From contig NZ_JAAMRF010000002.1 in the NCBI RefSeq assembly GCF_013522725.1, positions 310,001 to 374,000 on the forward strand: a stretch of DNA of 64,000 nt, given 5' to 3'. Shown piece by piece: positions 18,229 to 28,536 of this stretch (positions are counted from its first letter, which is position 1; every line of letters begins with the position of its first letter). Source of the stretch: Stutzerimonas azotifigens. Lineage in GTDB: Bacteria; Pseudomonadota; Gammaproteobacteria; Pseudomonadales; Pseudomonadaceae. A program made the position numbers and the translations under genes. Under the pieces are notes generated by a model that saw nothing but the letters and a program-made list of their open reading frames with translations, did no database searches and was not told the DNA's origin.

Positions 18229-19074
18229 TCATGCAATCGGTCGCTGGGGCTCGGTGATCCACTCGCTCCAGGACCCCGCATAGAGCCGGGGCAGGCCAAG
18301 GCCGGCAAGGCTGATGGCGAACGCATTATGACAGGCAGTCACACCTGATCCGCAATACACGACTGTCTGTTCAGTGGGTTTGCCCCCCAGTACCTTCTCG
18401 AAGCGCTGGCGAAGTTGCTCCGGTGGCAGGAACCGACCTTGCGCGTCCAGGTTGTCGGTGAAAGGCATGCAGGACGCACCGGGGATATGGCCTGCCACCG
18501 GATCTATCGGCTCGACCTCACCTAGAAAACGCGGCAAGGCGCGGGCATCGAGCAGGGCTAGCGTTGGGTCTTCGAGCCGTTGCGCGAGGGTTTCGGCGTC
18601 GATCAGCAGGCTGGGATCGGGATGGCCGGCGAAATTCCCGGCGCTGGGCTCCGGCGCTTCCGAATTCACAGGCAGATTGGCCTCGCTCCAGGCCTTGAAG
18701 CCGCCGTCGAGCAGGTAGACACCGTCGCGCTTGCCGAGCCATAGGAGTAACCACCAGGCGCGGGCGGCAAAGGCGCCGGGGCCGTCGTCATAAAGGACGA
18801 TCTGGCTGTCCTGGTCGACGCCCCAGCGGCGCAGCGTGGCTTGCAACGCTCGTGGATCCGGCAACGGATGGCGACCCGTGACTCCCGGCCTCACCGGACC
18901 GGAAAGGTCCTGCTCGAGGTCGGCGAAAATGGCGCCCGGAATATGCGCCTGGGCATGGCTACGGCGTCCGTAGTCGGAATCGTCCAGGGCGAAGCGGCAA
19001 TCGAGGATGACCAGTCCCGGTTCGTCCATACGTTCTGCGAGCCGGTCAGGCGTCATCAGTTGGGCAAGTGGCAT
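18229..19074 (-). CDS. sseA: 3-mercaptopyruvate sulfurtransferase
   Basis: 281 residues with two rhodanese domains, the second active. The active-site loop is YCGSGVTACH with Cys241; CGSGVTA is typical of mercaptopyruvate sulfurtransferases, whereas thiosulfate sulfurtransferases have CRKG. The linker GHPDPSLLIDAETL and AGHIPGASCMPF fit SseA. Cytosolic; it transfers sulphur from 3-mercaptopyruvate to thiols or cyanide. It is separated from the fadL-like gene by 216 bases and is divergent from rnd. Confidence 0.92.
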   Translation of the reverse strand: MPLAQLMTPDRLAERMDEPGLVILDCRFALDDSDYGRRSHAQAHIPGAIFADLEQDLSGPVRPGVTGRHPLPDPRALQATLRRWGVDQDSQIVLYDDGPGAFAARAWWLLLWLGKRDGVYLLDGGFKAWSEANLPVNSEAPEPSAGNFAGHPDPSLLIDAETLAQRLEDPTLALLDARALPRFLGEVEPIDPVAGHIPGASCMPFTDNLDAQGRFLPPEQLRQRFEKVLGGKPTEQTVVYCGSGVTACHNAFAISLAGLGLPRLYAGSWSEWITEPQRPIA

Positions 19075-19315
19075 GGCTATTCATCTCCGGCGGGCGGGCC
19101 CGCCATGATAAGCCTGCCCACGCCGCCGACAAGACCGGCTCAGTCCAGCCGAAGCTTGCCGATGCGATCGTTTTCCAGGTTCTTTGGGCGTGTGCGGGGC
19201 GCAAGCCTAGGCCGGAAGCGGTTGGTAGGCATCAATGCCCGTTGATCGTCCCGCTCGATATATACTTCACGGCTCGTTCGGCCGCGCGCCGATCTTCAGT
19301 CGAAGAGGAGGCCGT

Positions 19316-20440
19316 GTGGCCAATGAAGTTCGATGGGTACGCGAGGATGCGCACCTGGCCCGTCTGTCCGCCGAATGGCGCGCGTTGCCCTATGTGGCGG
19401 TCGATACCGAATTCATGCGGGTCGACACCTTCTATCCCATCGCCGGCCTGGTGCAGGTGGGCGACGGACAATGTGCCTATCTGATCGACCCGCTGACCAT
19501 CAGCGACTGGTCGCCGTTCGCACAACTGCTCGAGGATACTTCGGTGGTCAAGGTGCTGCATGCCTGCAGCGAAGACCTCGAGGTGCTGCTGCGCCTGACC
19601 GGCAGCCTGCCGACGCCCTTGTTCGATACCCAGCTGGCCGCCGGCTACCTCAACATCGGCTTTTCGATGGGCTATTCACGCTTGGTCCAGAGTGTTCTCG
19701 GCCTTGAGCTGCCCAAGGGCGAGACCCGGTCGGACTGGCTGCAGCGCCCCTTGAGCGAGATGCAGGTGCGCTATGCCGCCGAGGATGCCCAGCATCTGGC
19801 CGAGCTCTACGAGGCGTTGCTGGCGAAGCTGCCGGACGACAAGCGCGCCTGGGTATTGGAGGACGGCGCCGAGCTGGTCGCCAACTTGCAGCGCGAGGTC
19901 GATCCCGACGAGCTTTACCGGGACGCGAAGCTTGGCTGGCGCCTGAATCGCCAGCAGCTCGCCGTGTTGCGCGTCCTGACCGCCTGGCGCGAGCGTCAGG
20001 CGCGCGAGCGCAACCAGCCACGCAATCGCATCCTGCGCGAACACAGCCTCTGGCCGCTGGCGCGTTATCAACCCGCTGACCTCACGGCACTGGCGCGCAT
20101 CGACGACATGCACCCGCGAACCATCCGTCAGGATGGCGAGACCCTGCTGGCACTGATTCGCGAGGCCGCGGCCACGCCGCCGTCGCAGTGGCCTGAAGCG
20201 CTTCCCGAGCCCTTGCCGCTGGAGGCCTCTGCGGCATTGAAGAAACTGCGCGCAGTAGGGCAGCGCGAGGCCGAGCGGCTTGGCATCGCACCGGAGCTGA
20301 TGCTGCGCAAGAAGGTTCTCGAAAGCCTGCTCAAGAGCGGCTTTCCCGATGGTCCCTATCGTCTGCCCGACTCGCTGAAAGGCTGGCGACGCGAGAAGAT
20401 GGGCCAAGCCCTGCTCAATGCACTGGAAACCTCTGCATGA
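19316..20440 (+). CDS. rnd: Ribonuclease D
   Basis: 374 residues. A DEDD 3'-5' exonuclease that trims tRNA 3' ends: the first acidic pair is Asp30 and Glu32 in VAVDTEFMR, followed by [10 protein letters not shown], and YAAEDAQHL supplies the last exonuclease block; HRDC-type helical domains follow. The start is the GTG at 19316, which has GAGGAG about 9 bases upstream; longer in-frame extension has no family match. It overlaps ycgL by 4 bases, giving the usual rnd-ycgL pair of pseudomonads. Confidence 0.93.
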   Translation: MANEVRWVREDAHLARLSAEWRALPYVAVDTEFMRVDTFYPIAGLVQVGDGQCAYLIDPLTISDWSPFAQLLEDTSVVKVLHACSEDLEVLLRLTGSLPTPLFDTQLAAGYLNIGFSMGYSRLVQSVLGLELPKGETRSDWLQRPLSEMQVRYAAEDAQHLAELYEALLAKLPDDKRAWVLEDGAELVANLQREVDPDELYRDAKLGWRLNRQQLAVLRVLTAWRERQARERNQPRNRILREHSLWPLARYQPADLTALARIDDMHPRTIRQDGETLLALIREAAATPPSQWPEALPEPLPLEASAALKKLRAVGQREAERLGIAPELMLRKKVLESLLKSGFPDGPYRLPDSLKGWRREKMGQALLNALETSA

Positions 20441-20730
20441 AACGTATCTGTTCGATCTACAAAAGCCCGCTCAAGAGCGGCATGTACCTTTACGTGGACA
20501 AGCGCGACGCGCTGGCGCGTGTGCCCGAAGCCTTGCTGGCAGCGTTCGGCGCGCCACAATTGGCTTTCGAAATGGTACTGACGCCCGAGCGCAAGCTGGC
20601 CCGCGAAGACATTGCCAAGGTACTGGTCAACCTGGAGAGCCACGGCTTTCATCTGCAGATGCCGCCTCCTGAAGACGAATACATCGAGCACCTGCCCGAA
20701 GAGTTGCTGCGCCTGAATGACGCGCTCTGA
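20437..20730 (+). CDS. ycgL: YcgL domain protein
   Basis: 97 residues. The sequence [20 protein letters not shown] and LLAAFGAP are characteristic of the small YcgL family, for which no biochemical activity is firmly established. It overlaps the rnd stop by 4 bases and is followed by ycgN after 82 bases, the normal neighbourhood in gammaproteobacteria. Confidence 0.92.
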   Translation: MKRICSIYKSPLKSGMYLYVDKRDALARVPEALLAAFGAPQLAFEMVLTPERKLAREDIAKVLVNLESHGFHLQMPPPEDEYIEHLPEELLRLNDAL

Positions 20731-20812
20731 CGCCGCTTGGCGGCGCTCGCTTGGAGCGCCGCCAGACAGCGACTAGACTGCGCGCCCTTTTTCCGATCTT
20801 CTGTTCCCCGCC

Positions 20813-21262
20813 ATGGCCGCCAAAGTCGAACCCTTCTGGAAGCGCAAGACCCTGTCCGAACTGGACCGGGACGAGTGGGAGTCGCTCTGCGACGGCTGTG
20901 GCCTGTGCTGCCTGCAAAAGCTCGAAGACGAAGATGACGGCAGCGTTTACTACACGCGCATCGCCTGCAAACTGCTGGACTTGAAAACCTGCCGTTGCAG
21001 TGACTACCCGAACCGTCGCGCCAGCGTCCCCGATTGCATCCAGTTGACAGCGGACGATGCGGCCCAATACCAATGGCTGCCCCCGACCTGCGGTTACCGG
21101 CTCGTCGCCGAGGGCAAGGATCTGCCGCTCTGGCACCACCTGGTCTGCGGCGACCCTGATGCCGTACATGCCGAGCGGATTTCCCAGGCCGGACGCATGC
21201 TCGCCGAAGGCAGCGTTGCCGAAGAAGACTGGGAAGATCATCTGATTTTTCGGGCCGGTTGA
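20813..21262 (+). CDS. ycgN: YcgN family cysteine-cluster protein
   Basis: 149 residues. The cysteine cluster is [11 protein letters not shown] near residues 27-37, then [18 protein letters not shown] and VPDC, matching the UPF0260/YcgN family (CxxCxxCC zinc or iron-sulphur binding type). Role unknown; likely cytosolic. It comes after ycgL, probably in the same transcript, and precedes an exported protein gene. Confidence 0.92.
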   Translation: MAAKVEPFWKRKTLSELDRDEWESLCDGCGLCCLQKLEDEDDGSVYYTRIACKLLDLKTCRCSDYPNRRASVPDCIQLTADDAAQYQWLPPTCGYRLVAEGKDLPLWHHLVCGDPDAVHAERISQAGRMLAEGSVAEEDWEDHLIFRAG

Positions 21263-21318
21263 ATCAAGCGCATCGGCCATCGTCCAAGCATGCATCCATT
21301 TTCTCCATGGAGCCCTTG

Positions 21319-22545
21319 ATGGCTGTTCGCCCGCTTTCCCTTGGTATTCTCCTGGTACTGGCGTTGGTCAGTACGCTGAGTGACGCCGCCCGGCGTGTCG
21401 ATCTCGATTATCACGTACGGCTGCTGCCCGATCAGGATCAGGCCGAGGTGCAGATCATCCTGGCCGATGGCGCCGCCGTGCGGGGCTTCGACTTCAACCT
21501 GGGCCAGCGCGAGATCTACAGCGACTTCGAGGCCGATGGCGAATGGATTCAGGAGACACCCGGTCGCGGCACCTGGCTCCCGGCTCCTGGCAAGGCGCGG
21601 CTGGCCTATCGGGTGAAGATCAGCCGCGAGCGCAAGGACGGGCGTTACGACGCCCGGATGACCGACAAGTGGGCGCTGTTCCGGGGCGACAACCTGGTTC
21701 CAGCGGCGAACCTGGACAACGTCGACGGCATCGACCTGGTGTCCCGCCTGACCTTCGAGTTGCCCGAGGGTTGGAAAAGCGTCGAAACCGGTTGGCCGCG
21801 GGTCGGCAAGAATCGCTTTCGCATCGACAATCCTTCGCGCCTGTTCGACCGTCCCACGGGCTGGATGCTGGCCGGGCAGCTGGGTACCCGCCGGGTCAAA
21901 CTGGGCGAGACCCAGGTGACCATTGCCGCGCCGGTAGGCGAGGGGGTGCGGCGGATGGACATGCTGACTCTGCTCACCTTCGTCTGGCCGCAGGTGCAGA
22001 ACGTGTTCCTGCGTGACCCGCCCAAGCTGTTGGTGGTCAGCGCCGGAGATCCGATGTGGCGCGGCGGTCTGTCGGCGGCCAACTCCCTGTACATGCATGC
22101 CGACCGGCCGCTGGTCAGCGAGAACGGCACGAGCTCGCTGGTGCATGAAGTGGTTCACGTGTTCAGCCGCATCCGCGATACCGATCGCAGCGACTGGATC
22201 AGCGAAGGTCTGGCCGAGTACTACGCCATCGAACTGGTACGCCGTGCCGGCGGCATGACCGAGCCCCGCTATCTGCAATTGCGAGAACGGCTGGTCAAGT
22301 GGAGCCGTTCGGTGGACAGCCTGCGTACCGAGGACTCGACCGGCAAAATCACGGCCCGCGCCGTCATTCTGCTGCAGGACCTGGACCGCGAGATTCGCAA
22401 TCGCACCAAGGGCAATCATTCCCTGGACGACATCAGTCGTGGGCTGATGCGTCTGGATCGGGTCAGTACCCAGGACTTCATCGAAATCACCGAGACCCTG
22501 CTTGGCGGTGCGTCGAAAACCCTCGATACCAAGCTGCTGCGCTGA
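21319..22545 (+). CDS. Exported putative zinc metallopeptidase (HEXXH)
   Basis: 408 residues from ATG 21319, preceded by GGAG; the N-terminal stretch to about residue 24 is a signal peptide. HEVVH at residues 276-280 and SEGLAEYY (Glu296) resemble the zinc-binding HEXXH and NEGFAEY blocks of M1/M61-type gluzincins, but the spacing between second His and Glu is 15 residues rather than the 18 of M1. The N-terminal half is beta-rich without a recognised domain. Probably a periplasmic peptidase; substrate unknown. Confidence 0.72.
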   Translation: MAVRPLSLGILLVLALVSTLSDAARRVDLDYHVRLLPDQDQAEVQIILADGAAVRGFDFNLGQREIYSDFEADGEWIQETPGRGTWLPAPGKARLAYRVKISRERKDGRYDARMTDKWALFRGDNLVPAANLDNVDGIDLVSRLTFELPEGWKSVETGWPRVGKNRFRIDNPSRLFDRPTGWMLAGQLGTRRVKLGETQVTIAAPVGEGVRRMDMLTLLTFVWPQVQNVFLRDPPKLLVVSAGDPMWRGGLSAANSLYMHADRPLVSENGTSSLVHEVVHVFSRIRDTDRSDWISEGLAEYYAIELVRRAGGMTEPRYLQLRERLVKWSRSVDSLRTEDSTGKITARAVILLQDLDREIRNRTKGNHSLDDISRGLMRLDRVSTQDFIEITETLLGGASKTLDTKLLR

Positions 22546-22645
22546 GCGCGTCCCGACACCGGCTGCCGGTCAATGAATCTGGAGCGCTCGCAGGCTTTGG
22601 GCCGGCCCTGCTAGGCTAGCGTTCTCAGCCATCAGGAGCCCGCCA

Positions 22646-23650
22646 ATGCCCGTCATCGACCTGCGCAGCGATACCGTTACCCAGCCCACTGCCGCCATGC
22701 GCGAGGCGATGATGGGCGCCCCGCTGGGCGATGACGTTTATGGGGAAGACCCGACCGTCACGCGTCTGGAACAGACCCTGGCAGCCCGTCTGGGCCTGGC
22801 GGCCGGGCTGTTCGTTCCCAGCGGGACGATGAGCAATCTGCTGGGCCTGATGGCCCATTGCGAGCGCGGTGACGAGTACATCGTCGGTCAGCTTTCGCAC
22901 ACCTATAAATACGAGGGTGGCGGCGCGGCGGTGCTCGGCTCGATCCAGCCGCAGCCGATCGAGATGGAGGCCGACGGGTCTTTGGATCTGGAGCGCGTCG
23001 CCTCGGTGATCAAACCCGATGACTTCCACTTCGCCCGGACCCGGCTGCTGGCGCTGGAAAACACCATGCACGGCAAGGTGTTGCCGCTGGACTATCTGGC
23101 CGCCGCGCATGATTTCACCCGGGCGCGTGGGCTAGCGCTGCATCTCGATGGCGCGCGGCTGTTCAACGCGGTGATCAAGCTCGGCTGCGATCCGAAAGAC
23201 ATCTGCCGGTACTTCGACTCGGTGTCGGTCTGCCTGTCCAAGGGGCTCGGCGCGCCTGTCGGTTCCGTGCTCTGCGGCAGCGAAGCGCTGATCGCCAAGG
23301 CCAGGCGCTGGCGCAAGATGGTCGGCGGCGGTATGCGCCAGGCCGGGGTTCTGGCGGCGGCAGGCCTGTACGCCTTGGATCATCACGTGCAGCGACTGGG
23401 GGACGACCATGCTCGCGCGGCGCGTATCGGCGAGGCGCTGGTCGATCTCGGCTACGAGGTGGAGCTGGTGCAGACCAACATGGTCTACGTGCGCATGGAT
23501 GACCGGGCCGATGCCTTCAAGGCGTTCTGCGCCGAGCGGGGCATCCTGATCAGCGCGGCGTCGCGCCTGCGTCTGGTGACCCATCTCGATGTGCTCGACG
23601 AGCATGTCGATGCGGTAGTCGAGGCCTTTGCCGCTTTCGCCAGACGCTGA
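22646..23650 (+). CDS. ltaE: Low-specificity L-threonine aldolase
   Basis: 334 residues. A PLP enzyme cleaving L-threonine or allo-threonine to glycine and acetaldehyde. Family blocks: IDLRSDTVTQPT at the start, DDVYGEDPTV, FVPSGTMSNLL, HLDGARLFNA and the PLP lysine in CLSKGLGAP (Lys199). Full length for the family. ATG 22646 follows CAGGAG. Single gene with its own flanks; the alaS promoter region follows. Confidence 0.94.
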   Translation: MPVIDLRSDTVTQPTAAMREAMMGAPLGDDVYGEDPTVTRLEQTLAARLGLAAGLFVPSGTMSNLLGLMAHCERGDEYIVGQLSHTYKYEGGGAAVLGSIQPQPIEMEADGSLDLERVASVIKPDDFHFARTRLLALENTMHGKVLPLDYLAAAHDFTRARGLALHLDGARLFNAVIKLGCDPKDICRYFDSVSVCLSKGLGAPVGSVLCGSEALIAKARRWRKMVGGGMRQAGVLAAAGLYALDHHVQRLGDDHARAARIGEALVDLGYEVELVQTNMVYVRMDDRADAFKAFCAERGILISAASRLRLVTHLDVLDEHVDAVVEAFAAFARR

Positions 23651-23717
23651 CCGAACCGCGCCGGCAAATAGCTGGGCTCAATATCACATATCCCCTATAC
23701 CAGGCGCGCAACGCCGA

Positions 23718-23723
23718 TATAAT
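23718..23723 (+). promoter_or_regulatory. Likely -10 element of the alaS promoter
   Basis: A perfect TATAAT with a GC-rich stretch after it (GCGGGC), 110 bases before alaS. No good TTGACA-like -35 is seen at 16-18 bases upstream, so the promoter would be weak or activator-dependent. Confidence 0.4.
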
Positions 23724-23832
23724 GCGGGCTTTTGCCGGCTGTCCCTTTGGATAGTTGCGAAACGGTCCGGGGCTGCCTGGCCTTTGCCGTGTCGTTTTGC
23801 AGCCGCCCGGCCGCAGTCTTCTGGAAGAACCT

Positions 23833-26460
23833 ATGAAAAGCGCAGAAATCCGTGAAGCCTTCCTCCGCTTCTTCGAAGAGAAGGGACATACCCGCGTCGC
23901 CTCCAGCTCGCTGATTCCGGCGAACGACCCGACGCTGCTGTTCACCAACGCAGGGATGAACCAGTTCAAGGACTGCTTCCTCGGGCTCGAGAAGCGCGCC
24001 TACACCCGCGCTGTCAGCAGCCAGAAGTGTGTACGCGCCGGTGGCAAGCACAACGACCTGGAAAACGTCGGCTATACCGCCCGCCATCACACCTTCTTCG
24101 AAATGCTGGGCAACTTCAGCTTCGGCGATTACTTCAAGCGCGACGCCATTCATTACGCCTGGGAATTTCTGACCTCGGAAAAGTGGCTTGGCTTGCCGAA
24201 GGAAAAGCTCTGGGTCACGGTCTATGCCAGCGACGATGAGGCCTACGACCTGTGGACCAAGGAAGTCGGCGTCCCTGCCGAGCGCATGGTGCGCATCGGC
24301 GACAACAAGGGCGCGCCCTATGCCTCGGACAATTTCTGGGCGATGGGCGATACCGGCCCGTGTGGCCCCTGCACCGAGATCTTCTTCGACCACGGCCCGG
24401 AAATCTGGGGCGGCCCACCCGGCAGTCCGGAAGAGGACGGCGACCGTTACATCGAGATCTGGAACAACGTCTTCATGCAGTTCAACCGCACCGCTGATGG
24501 TGTGATGCATCCGCTGCCGGCGCCGAGCGTCGACACCGGCATGGGCCTGGAGCGCATCAGCGCCGTGCTGCAGCACGTTCACGCCAACTATGAAATCGAC
24601 CTGTTCCAGAGCCTGCTGGCCGCTTCGGCCGAAGCCATCGGCTGCGCCAACGACGGCGCGCCTTCGCTCAAGGTCGTGGCCGACCACATTCGCTCTTGCA
24701 GCTTTCTGATTGCCGACGGCGTGCTGCCTTCCAACGAAGGTCGCGGCTATGTGCTGCGGCGCATCATTCGCCGTGCCTGCCGTCACGGCAACAAGCTCGG
24801 CGCCAAGGGCAGCTTCTTCCACAAGATCGTGGCGGCGCTGGTCGCCGAGATGGGCGATGCCTTCCCCGAGCTCAGGCAGCAGCAGGCGCACATCGAGCGT
24901 GTGCTCAAGACCGAGGAAGAACAGTTCGCCAAGACTCTGGAGCAGGGGCTCAAGATTCTCGAGCAGGACCTGGCTGAACTCAGCGGTACGGTGATCCCCG
25001 GTGCGGTGATCTTCAAGCTGTACGACACCTACGGCTTTCCGATGGACCTCACCGGCGACATCGCCCGCGAGCGAGAACTGACGCTGGACGAGGAGGGCTT
25101 CGAGCGAGAGATGGAGGCCCAGCGCGAGCGTGCTCGCGCCGCCAGCGCCTTCGGCATGGACTACAACAGCCTGGTGAAGGTGGAAGGCGAGACCCGGTTC
25201 CTCGGCTACGAAGGCACCCGCGGCACCGGCAAGGTGCTGGCGCTGTTCAAGGAAGGCATGGCGGTGCCAGCACTCAGCGCGGGCGATGAGGGCGTCGTGG
25301 TACTCGACCAGACTCCGTTCTATGCCGAATCAGGCGGTCAGATCGGCGATTGTGGCTTCTTCAGCACCGAAGAAGGCCTGCGCTTCGACGTGCGCGACAC
25401 CAGCAAGGCGGGCGGCGCCTTCCTGCATCACGGTGTGCTCGACAGTGGTCGTCTGGAAGTCGGCGGCACGGTCGAGGCGATCGTCGATCATTCGGTCCGC
25501 CAGGCCACCGCGTTGAACCATTCGGCGACCCACCTGCTGCATGCCGCGCTGCGCGAGATCCTGGGCGACCACGTGGCTCAGAAGGGCTCGCTGGTCGACA
25601 GCCAGCGCCTGCGCTTCGACTTCAGCCACTTCGAGGCGATCACTCCCTCGCAGATTCGTGCGCTTGAGGACAGGGTCAACGAAGAGATCCGCCGCAACAC
25701 CGCGGTGGAAATCGATGAGACCGACATCGACACCGCCAAGGCCAAGGGCGCGATGGCGCTATTCGGCGAGAAGTATGGCGACCAGGTGCGTGTGCTGACC
25801 ATGGGCGGCGGTTTCTCCGTCGAGCTCTGCGGCGGAACCCACGTTTCGCGCACCGGCGACATCGGCCTGTTCAAGATCACCAGCGAAGGCGGCGTTGCCG
25901 CCGGCGTACGGCGTATCGAAGCGGTTACCGGCGCTGCGGCCCTGGCGTATCTCAATAGTGCGGAGGAGCAGCTCAAGGAAGCCGCTCAGCTGGTCAAGGG
26001 CAGCCGCGACACGCTGCTCGACAAGCTGTCCGGCGTGCTCGAGCGCAACCGGCAGCTGGAGAAGGAGCTTGAGCAGCTCAAGGCCAAGGCCGCCAGCGCG
26101 GCGGGCGACGATCTGGCCGGATCGGCGGTCGAGATCAAGGGCATCAAGGTGCTTGCGGCACGACTCGACGGCCAGGACGGCAAGGCGCTGCTGGCGCTGG
26201 TCGATCAGTTGAAGAACAAGCTTGGGCGGGCGTTGATCCTGCTCGGCTCCGAACTCGACGGCAAGGTCGTGCTGGTCGCCGGCGTGACGGCCGATCTCGC
26301 CGGCCAACTGAAAGCCGGCGAGCTGATGAAGCAGGCTGCTGCGGCGGTCGGCGGAAAAGGCGGTGGTCGTCCGGACATGGCGCAAGGTGGTGGTACCGAG
26401 CCTGCCAAGCTGGACGCGGCGCTGGCGCTGGCGACGGCCTACGTCGAGCAAAGTCTTTAA
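23833..26460 (+). CDS. alaS: Alanyl-tRNA synthetase
   Basis: 875 residues, full length. Class II synthetase charging tRNA-Ala, with an editing domain for mischarged Ser and Gly. The N-terminal catalytic domain begins [15 protein letters not shown] and has [12 protein letters not shown]; the editing domain carries [12 protein letters not shown] and CGGTHV zinc ligands; the C-terminal glycine-rich [13 protein letters not shown] closes the C-Ala domain. ATG 23833 follows TGGAAGAACCT. It is followed by lysC, the standard Pseudomonas order. Confidence 0.97.
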   Translation: MKSAEIREAFLRFFEEKGHTRVASSSLIPANDPTLLFTNAGMNQFKDCFLGLEKRAYTRAVSSQKCVRAGGKHNDLENVGYTARHHTFFEMLGNFSFGDYFKRDAIHYAWEFLTSEKWLGLPKEKLWVTVYASDDEAYDLWTKEVGVPAERMVRIGDNKGAPYASDNFWAMGDTGPCGPCTEIFFDHGPEIWGGPPGSPEEDGDRYIEIWNNVFMQFNRTADGVMHPLPAPSVDTGMGLERISAVLQHVHANYEIDLFQSLLAASAEAIGCANDGAPSLKVVADHIRSCSFLIADGVLPSNEGRGYVLRRIIRRACRHGNKLGAKGSFFHKIVAALVAEMGDAFPELRQQQAHIERVLKTEEEQFAKTLEQGLKILEQDLAELSGTVIPGAVIFKLYDTYGFPMDLTGDIARERELTLDEEGFEREMEAQRERARAASAFGMDYNSLVKVEGETRFLGYEGTRGTGKVLALFKEGMAVPALSAGDEGVVVLDQTPFYAESGGQIGDCGFFSTEEGLRFDVRDTSKAGGAFLHHGVLDSGRLEVGGTVEAIVDHSVRQATALNHSATHLLHAALREILGDHVAQKGSLVDSQRLRFDFSHFEAITPSQIRALEDRVNEEIRRNTAVEIDETDIDTAKAKGAMALFGEKYGDQVRVLTMGGGFSVELCGGTHVSRTGDIGLFKITSEGGVAAGVRRIEAVTGAAALAYLNSAEEQLKEAAQLVKGSRDTLLDKLSGVLERNRQLEKELEQLKAKAASAAGDDLAGSAVEIKGIKVLAARLDGQDGKALLALVDQLKNKLGRALILLGSELDGKVVLVAGVTADLAGQLKAGELMKQAAAAVGGKGGGRPDMAQGGGTEPAKLDAALALATAYVEQSL

Positions 26461-26503
26461 CTGGCCGCCGCTGGCCAGTCCTGACGGCCAGCGAATCGGC
26501 CCG

Positions 26504-26527
26504 CCACGGCAGCTCAGGCGCCGTGGC
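26504..26527 (+). terminator. GC-rich hairpin after alaS, possible weak terminator
   Basis: CCACGGC (26504-26510) pairs with GCCGTGG (26519-26525... approximate) and is followed by CTTTGGG, a poor U-tract. It lies 44 bases after the alaS stop and before lysC, so partial read-through into lysC is likely. Confidence 0.35.
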
Positions 26528-26577
26528 TTTGGGATGAATGACTAACGGGGCCCGCGACGGGCTTGGGCGATTTTGAA

Positions 26578-27813
26578 ATGGCTTTGATCGTACAGAAGTT
26601 TGGTGGCACCTCGGTCGGCTCGGTCGAGCGTATCGAGCAGGTAGCCGAGAAGGTCAAGAAATTCCGCGAGAAAGGCGATGACATCGTCGTCGTGGTCTCG
26701 GCGATGAGTGGTGAGACCAACCGCCTGATCGATCTGGCCAAGCAGATCAGCGAGCAGCCGGTAGCGCGCGAGCTGGATATGATGGTTTCCACTGGCGAGC
26801 AGGTGACCATCGCGTTGTTGGCGATGGCCCTGATCAAGCGCGGCGTGCCTGCCGTGTCCTACACCGGCAACCAGGTGCGCATCCTGACCGACAGCGCATT
26901 TACCAAGGCGCGCATCCTGCAGATCGACTCGCAGAAGATCCAGGGTGACCTGAAGGCCGGTCGCGTGGTGGTGGTGGCTGGTTTCCAGGGCGTCGACGAG
27001 CAGGGCAATATCACCACCCTGGGCCGCGGCGGTTCCGATACCACGGGCGTTGCCCTGGCGGCTGCCCTGAAGGCCGACGAGTGCCAGATCTACACCGATG
27101 TCGACGGCGTCTACACGACCGACCCACGGGTGGTGGCCAAGGCTCAGCGCCTGGACAAGATCACCTTCGAAGAAATGCTGGAAATGGCCAGTCTCGGCTC
27201 CAAGGTCCTGCAGATCCGTGCCGTTGAGTTCGCCGGCAAGTACAGCGTCCCGCTACGTGTATTGCACAGCTTCCAGGAGGGTCCGGGTACCCTCATTACA
27301 CTTGATGAAGAGGAATCCATGGAACAGCCAATCATTTCCGGCATCGCCTTCAATCGCGACGAGGCCAAGCTGACCATCCGTGGTGTGCCGGATACGCCCG
27401 GCGTTGCTTTCAAGATTCTGGGTCCTGTCAGCGCGGCCAATGTCGAAGTCGACATGATCGTGCAGAACGTGGCGCACGATAACACCACCGATTTCACCTT
27501 CACGGTTCACCGCAACGACTACAACAACGCGCTGAGCGTGCTGCAGGGCATCGCCAACGAAATGGGCGCGCGCGAAGTGATCGGCGATACCAACATCGCC
27601 AAGGTGTCCATCGTAGGAGTAGGCATGCGCTCTCACGCCGGCGTGGCAAGCCGCATGTTCGAAGCGCTGGCCAAGGAAAACATCAATATCCAGATGATTT
27701 CCACTTCAGAGATCAAGGTCTCCGTGGTGATCGAAGAGAAGTATCTGGAACTGGCAGTACGTGCGCTGCATACGGCGTTCGAGCTGGATGCTCCCGCCGG
27801 CAAGGGGGATTAA
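26578..27813 (+). CDS. lysC: Aspartate kinase
   Basis: 411 residues. It phosphorylates aspartate, the first step to lysine, methionine and threonine. VQKFGGTSVGS at the start is the kinase signature and GRGGSDTTGVALAAAL the phosphate-binding block; two ACT domains fill the C-terminal 150 residues, the site of feedback control. Start ATG 26578. An in-frame ATG at 27319 (Met248) preceded by GAGG could start a separate regulatory beta subunit, as known for some lysC genes. Downstream is csrA. Confidence 0.95.
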   Translation: MALIVQKFGGTSVGSVERIEQVAEKVKKFREKGDDIVVVVSAMSGETNRLIDLAKQISEQPVARELDMMVSTGEQVTIALLAMALIKRGVPAVSYTGNQVRILTDSAFTKARILQIDSQKIQGDLKAGRVVVVAGFQGVDEQGNITTLGRGGSDTTGVALAAALKADECQIYTDVDGVYTTDPRVVAKAQRLDKITFEEMLEMASLGSKVLQIRAVEFAGKYSVPLRVLHSFQEGPGTLITLDEEESMEQPIISGIAFNRDEAKLTIRGVPDTPGVAFKILGPVSAANVEVDMIVQNVAHDNTTDFTFTVHRNDYNNALSVLQGIANEMGAREVIGDTNIAKVSIVGVGMRSHAGVASRMFEALAKENINIQMISTSEIKVSVVIEEKYLELAVRALHTAFELDAPAGKGD

Positions 27814-27814
27814 C

Positions 27815-27837
27815 CAGGCCGCCAGAGGCGGTCTGGC
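27815..27837 (+). other. Stem-loop between lysC and csrA
   Basis: CCAGGCCGCC, loop AGA, GGCGGTCTGG, nearly perfect (one G-T pair) and starting right after the lysC stop. There is no U-run, so it may be an RNA-stability element or attenuating structure ahead of csrA. Confidence 0.4.
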
Positions 27838-27994
27838 TCGCGCCTTCTGTCGAAATGAGCAGTACGGAAGGAACTTTAGGCTCCACCAAGCTGGTCAATA
27901 GCTGGTGAATGGCCTTAGGGCTTGGGTTTTCACGAACCGTGTCCGATTTTATTTGCAGACTGTTTTCTGTACTGAATCCGTTAAGGAGAAAGGA

Positions 27995-28180
27995 ATGCTG
28001 ATTCTGACTCGCCGGGTCGGAGAGACCCTGATGGTGGGTGACGACGTCACTGTCACTGTACTAGGGGTGAAGGGTAACCAGGTGCGTATTGGTGTCAACG
28101 CGCCCAAGGAGGTGGCAGTGCATCGCGAGGAGATTTACCAACGGATCCAGAAGGAGAAGGACCAGGAACCAAGCCACTAA
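27995..28180 (+). CDS. csrA: Carbon storage regulator, RNA-binding protein (RsmA)
   Basis: 61 residues, the normal length. [33 protein letters not shown] is the defining CsrA/RsmA sequence (shown in part); the basic residues that contact GGA motifs, Arg6, Arg7 and the GNQVRIG turn, are intact. It controls translation and stability of many mRNAs and is itself titrated by Rsm small RNAs. The ATG at 27995 is 6-7 bases after AAGGAG. The next features are tRNA genes. Confidence 0.96.
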   Translation: MLILTRRVGETLMVGDDVTVTVLGVKGNQVRIGVNAPKEVAVHREEIYQRIQKEKDQEPSH

Positions 28181-28200
28181 TTTTTAAATAAATTTTGTCT

Positions 28201-28228
28201 TTGCAAGCGGGGTAAAGATGAGTATCAT
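28201..28228 (+). promoter_or_regulatory. Sigma-70 promoter of tRNA-Ser
   Basis: TTGCAA (28201-28206), 16-base spacer, TATCAT (28223-28228), then a GC-rich discriminator GCGCCCC typical of stringently controlled stable-RNA promoters; the tRNA begins 15 bases later. Confidence 0.65.
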
Positions 28229-28242
28229 GCGCCCCGTGTTGC

Positions 28243-28335
<93 letters not shown>

Positions 28336-28346
28336 GCATTAAAGGG

Positions 28347-28374
28347 TTGACCGCTGTTTTCTTCTCCCTATAAT
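28347..28374 (+). promoter_or_regulatory. Strong sigma-70 promoter of the tRNA-Arg pair
   Basis: TTGACC (28347-28352), 16-base spacer, perfect TATAAT (28369-28374), GC-rich discriminator GCGCAC. Transcription would start only a few bases before the tRNA at 28388. Confidence 0.75.
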
Positions 28375-28387
28375 GCGCACGCTCGAC

Positions 28388-28464
28388 GCACTCATAGCTC
28401 AGCTGGATAGAGTACCCGGCTACGAACCGGGCGGTCGGAGGTTCGAATCCTCCTGAGTGCGCCA
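28388..28464 (+). tRNA. tRNA-Arg (anticodon ACG), copy 1
   Basis: 77 bases. Acceptor GCACTCA pairs with TGAGTGC, anticodon loop CTACGAA (ACG, read as ICG for CGN codons), T-loop GGTTCGAATCC, encoded CCA. Identical to the copy 149 bases downstream. Confidence 0.97.
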
Positions 28465-28472
28465 TATCTCGA

Positions 28473-28503
28473 ATGGCTTGCAGTGATGCAAGCCATTTGT
28501 TTT
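28473..28503 (+). terminator. Hairpin after tRNA-Arg copy 1, decayed terminator
   Basis: Perfect 10-base arms ATGGCTTGCA and TGCAAGCCAT with loop GTGA, followed by TTGTTTT. Its layout parallels the better terminator after copy 2, but the U-run is interrupted. Confidence 0.5.
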
Positions 28504-28536
28504 AACCAGGGGTGAACTGGTCTAACAAGCGCCAAC

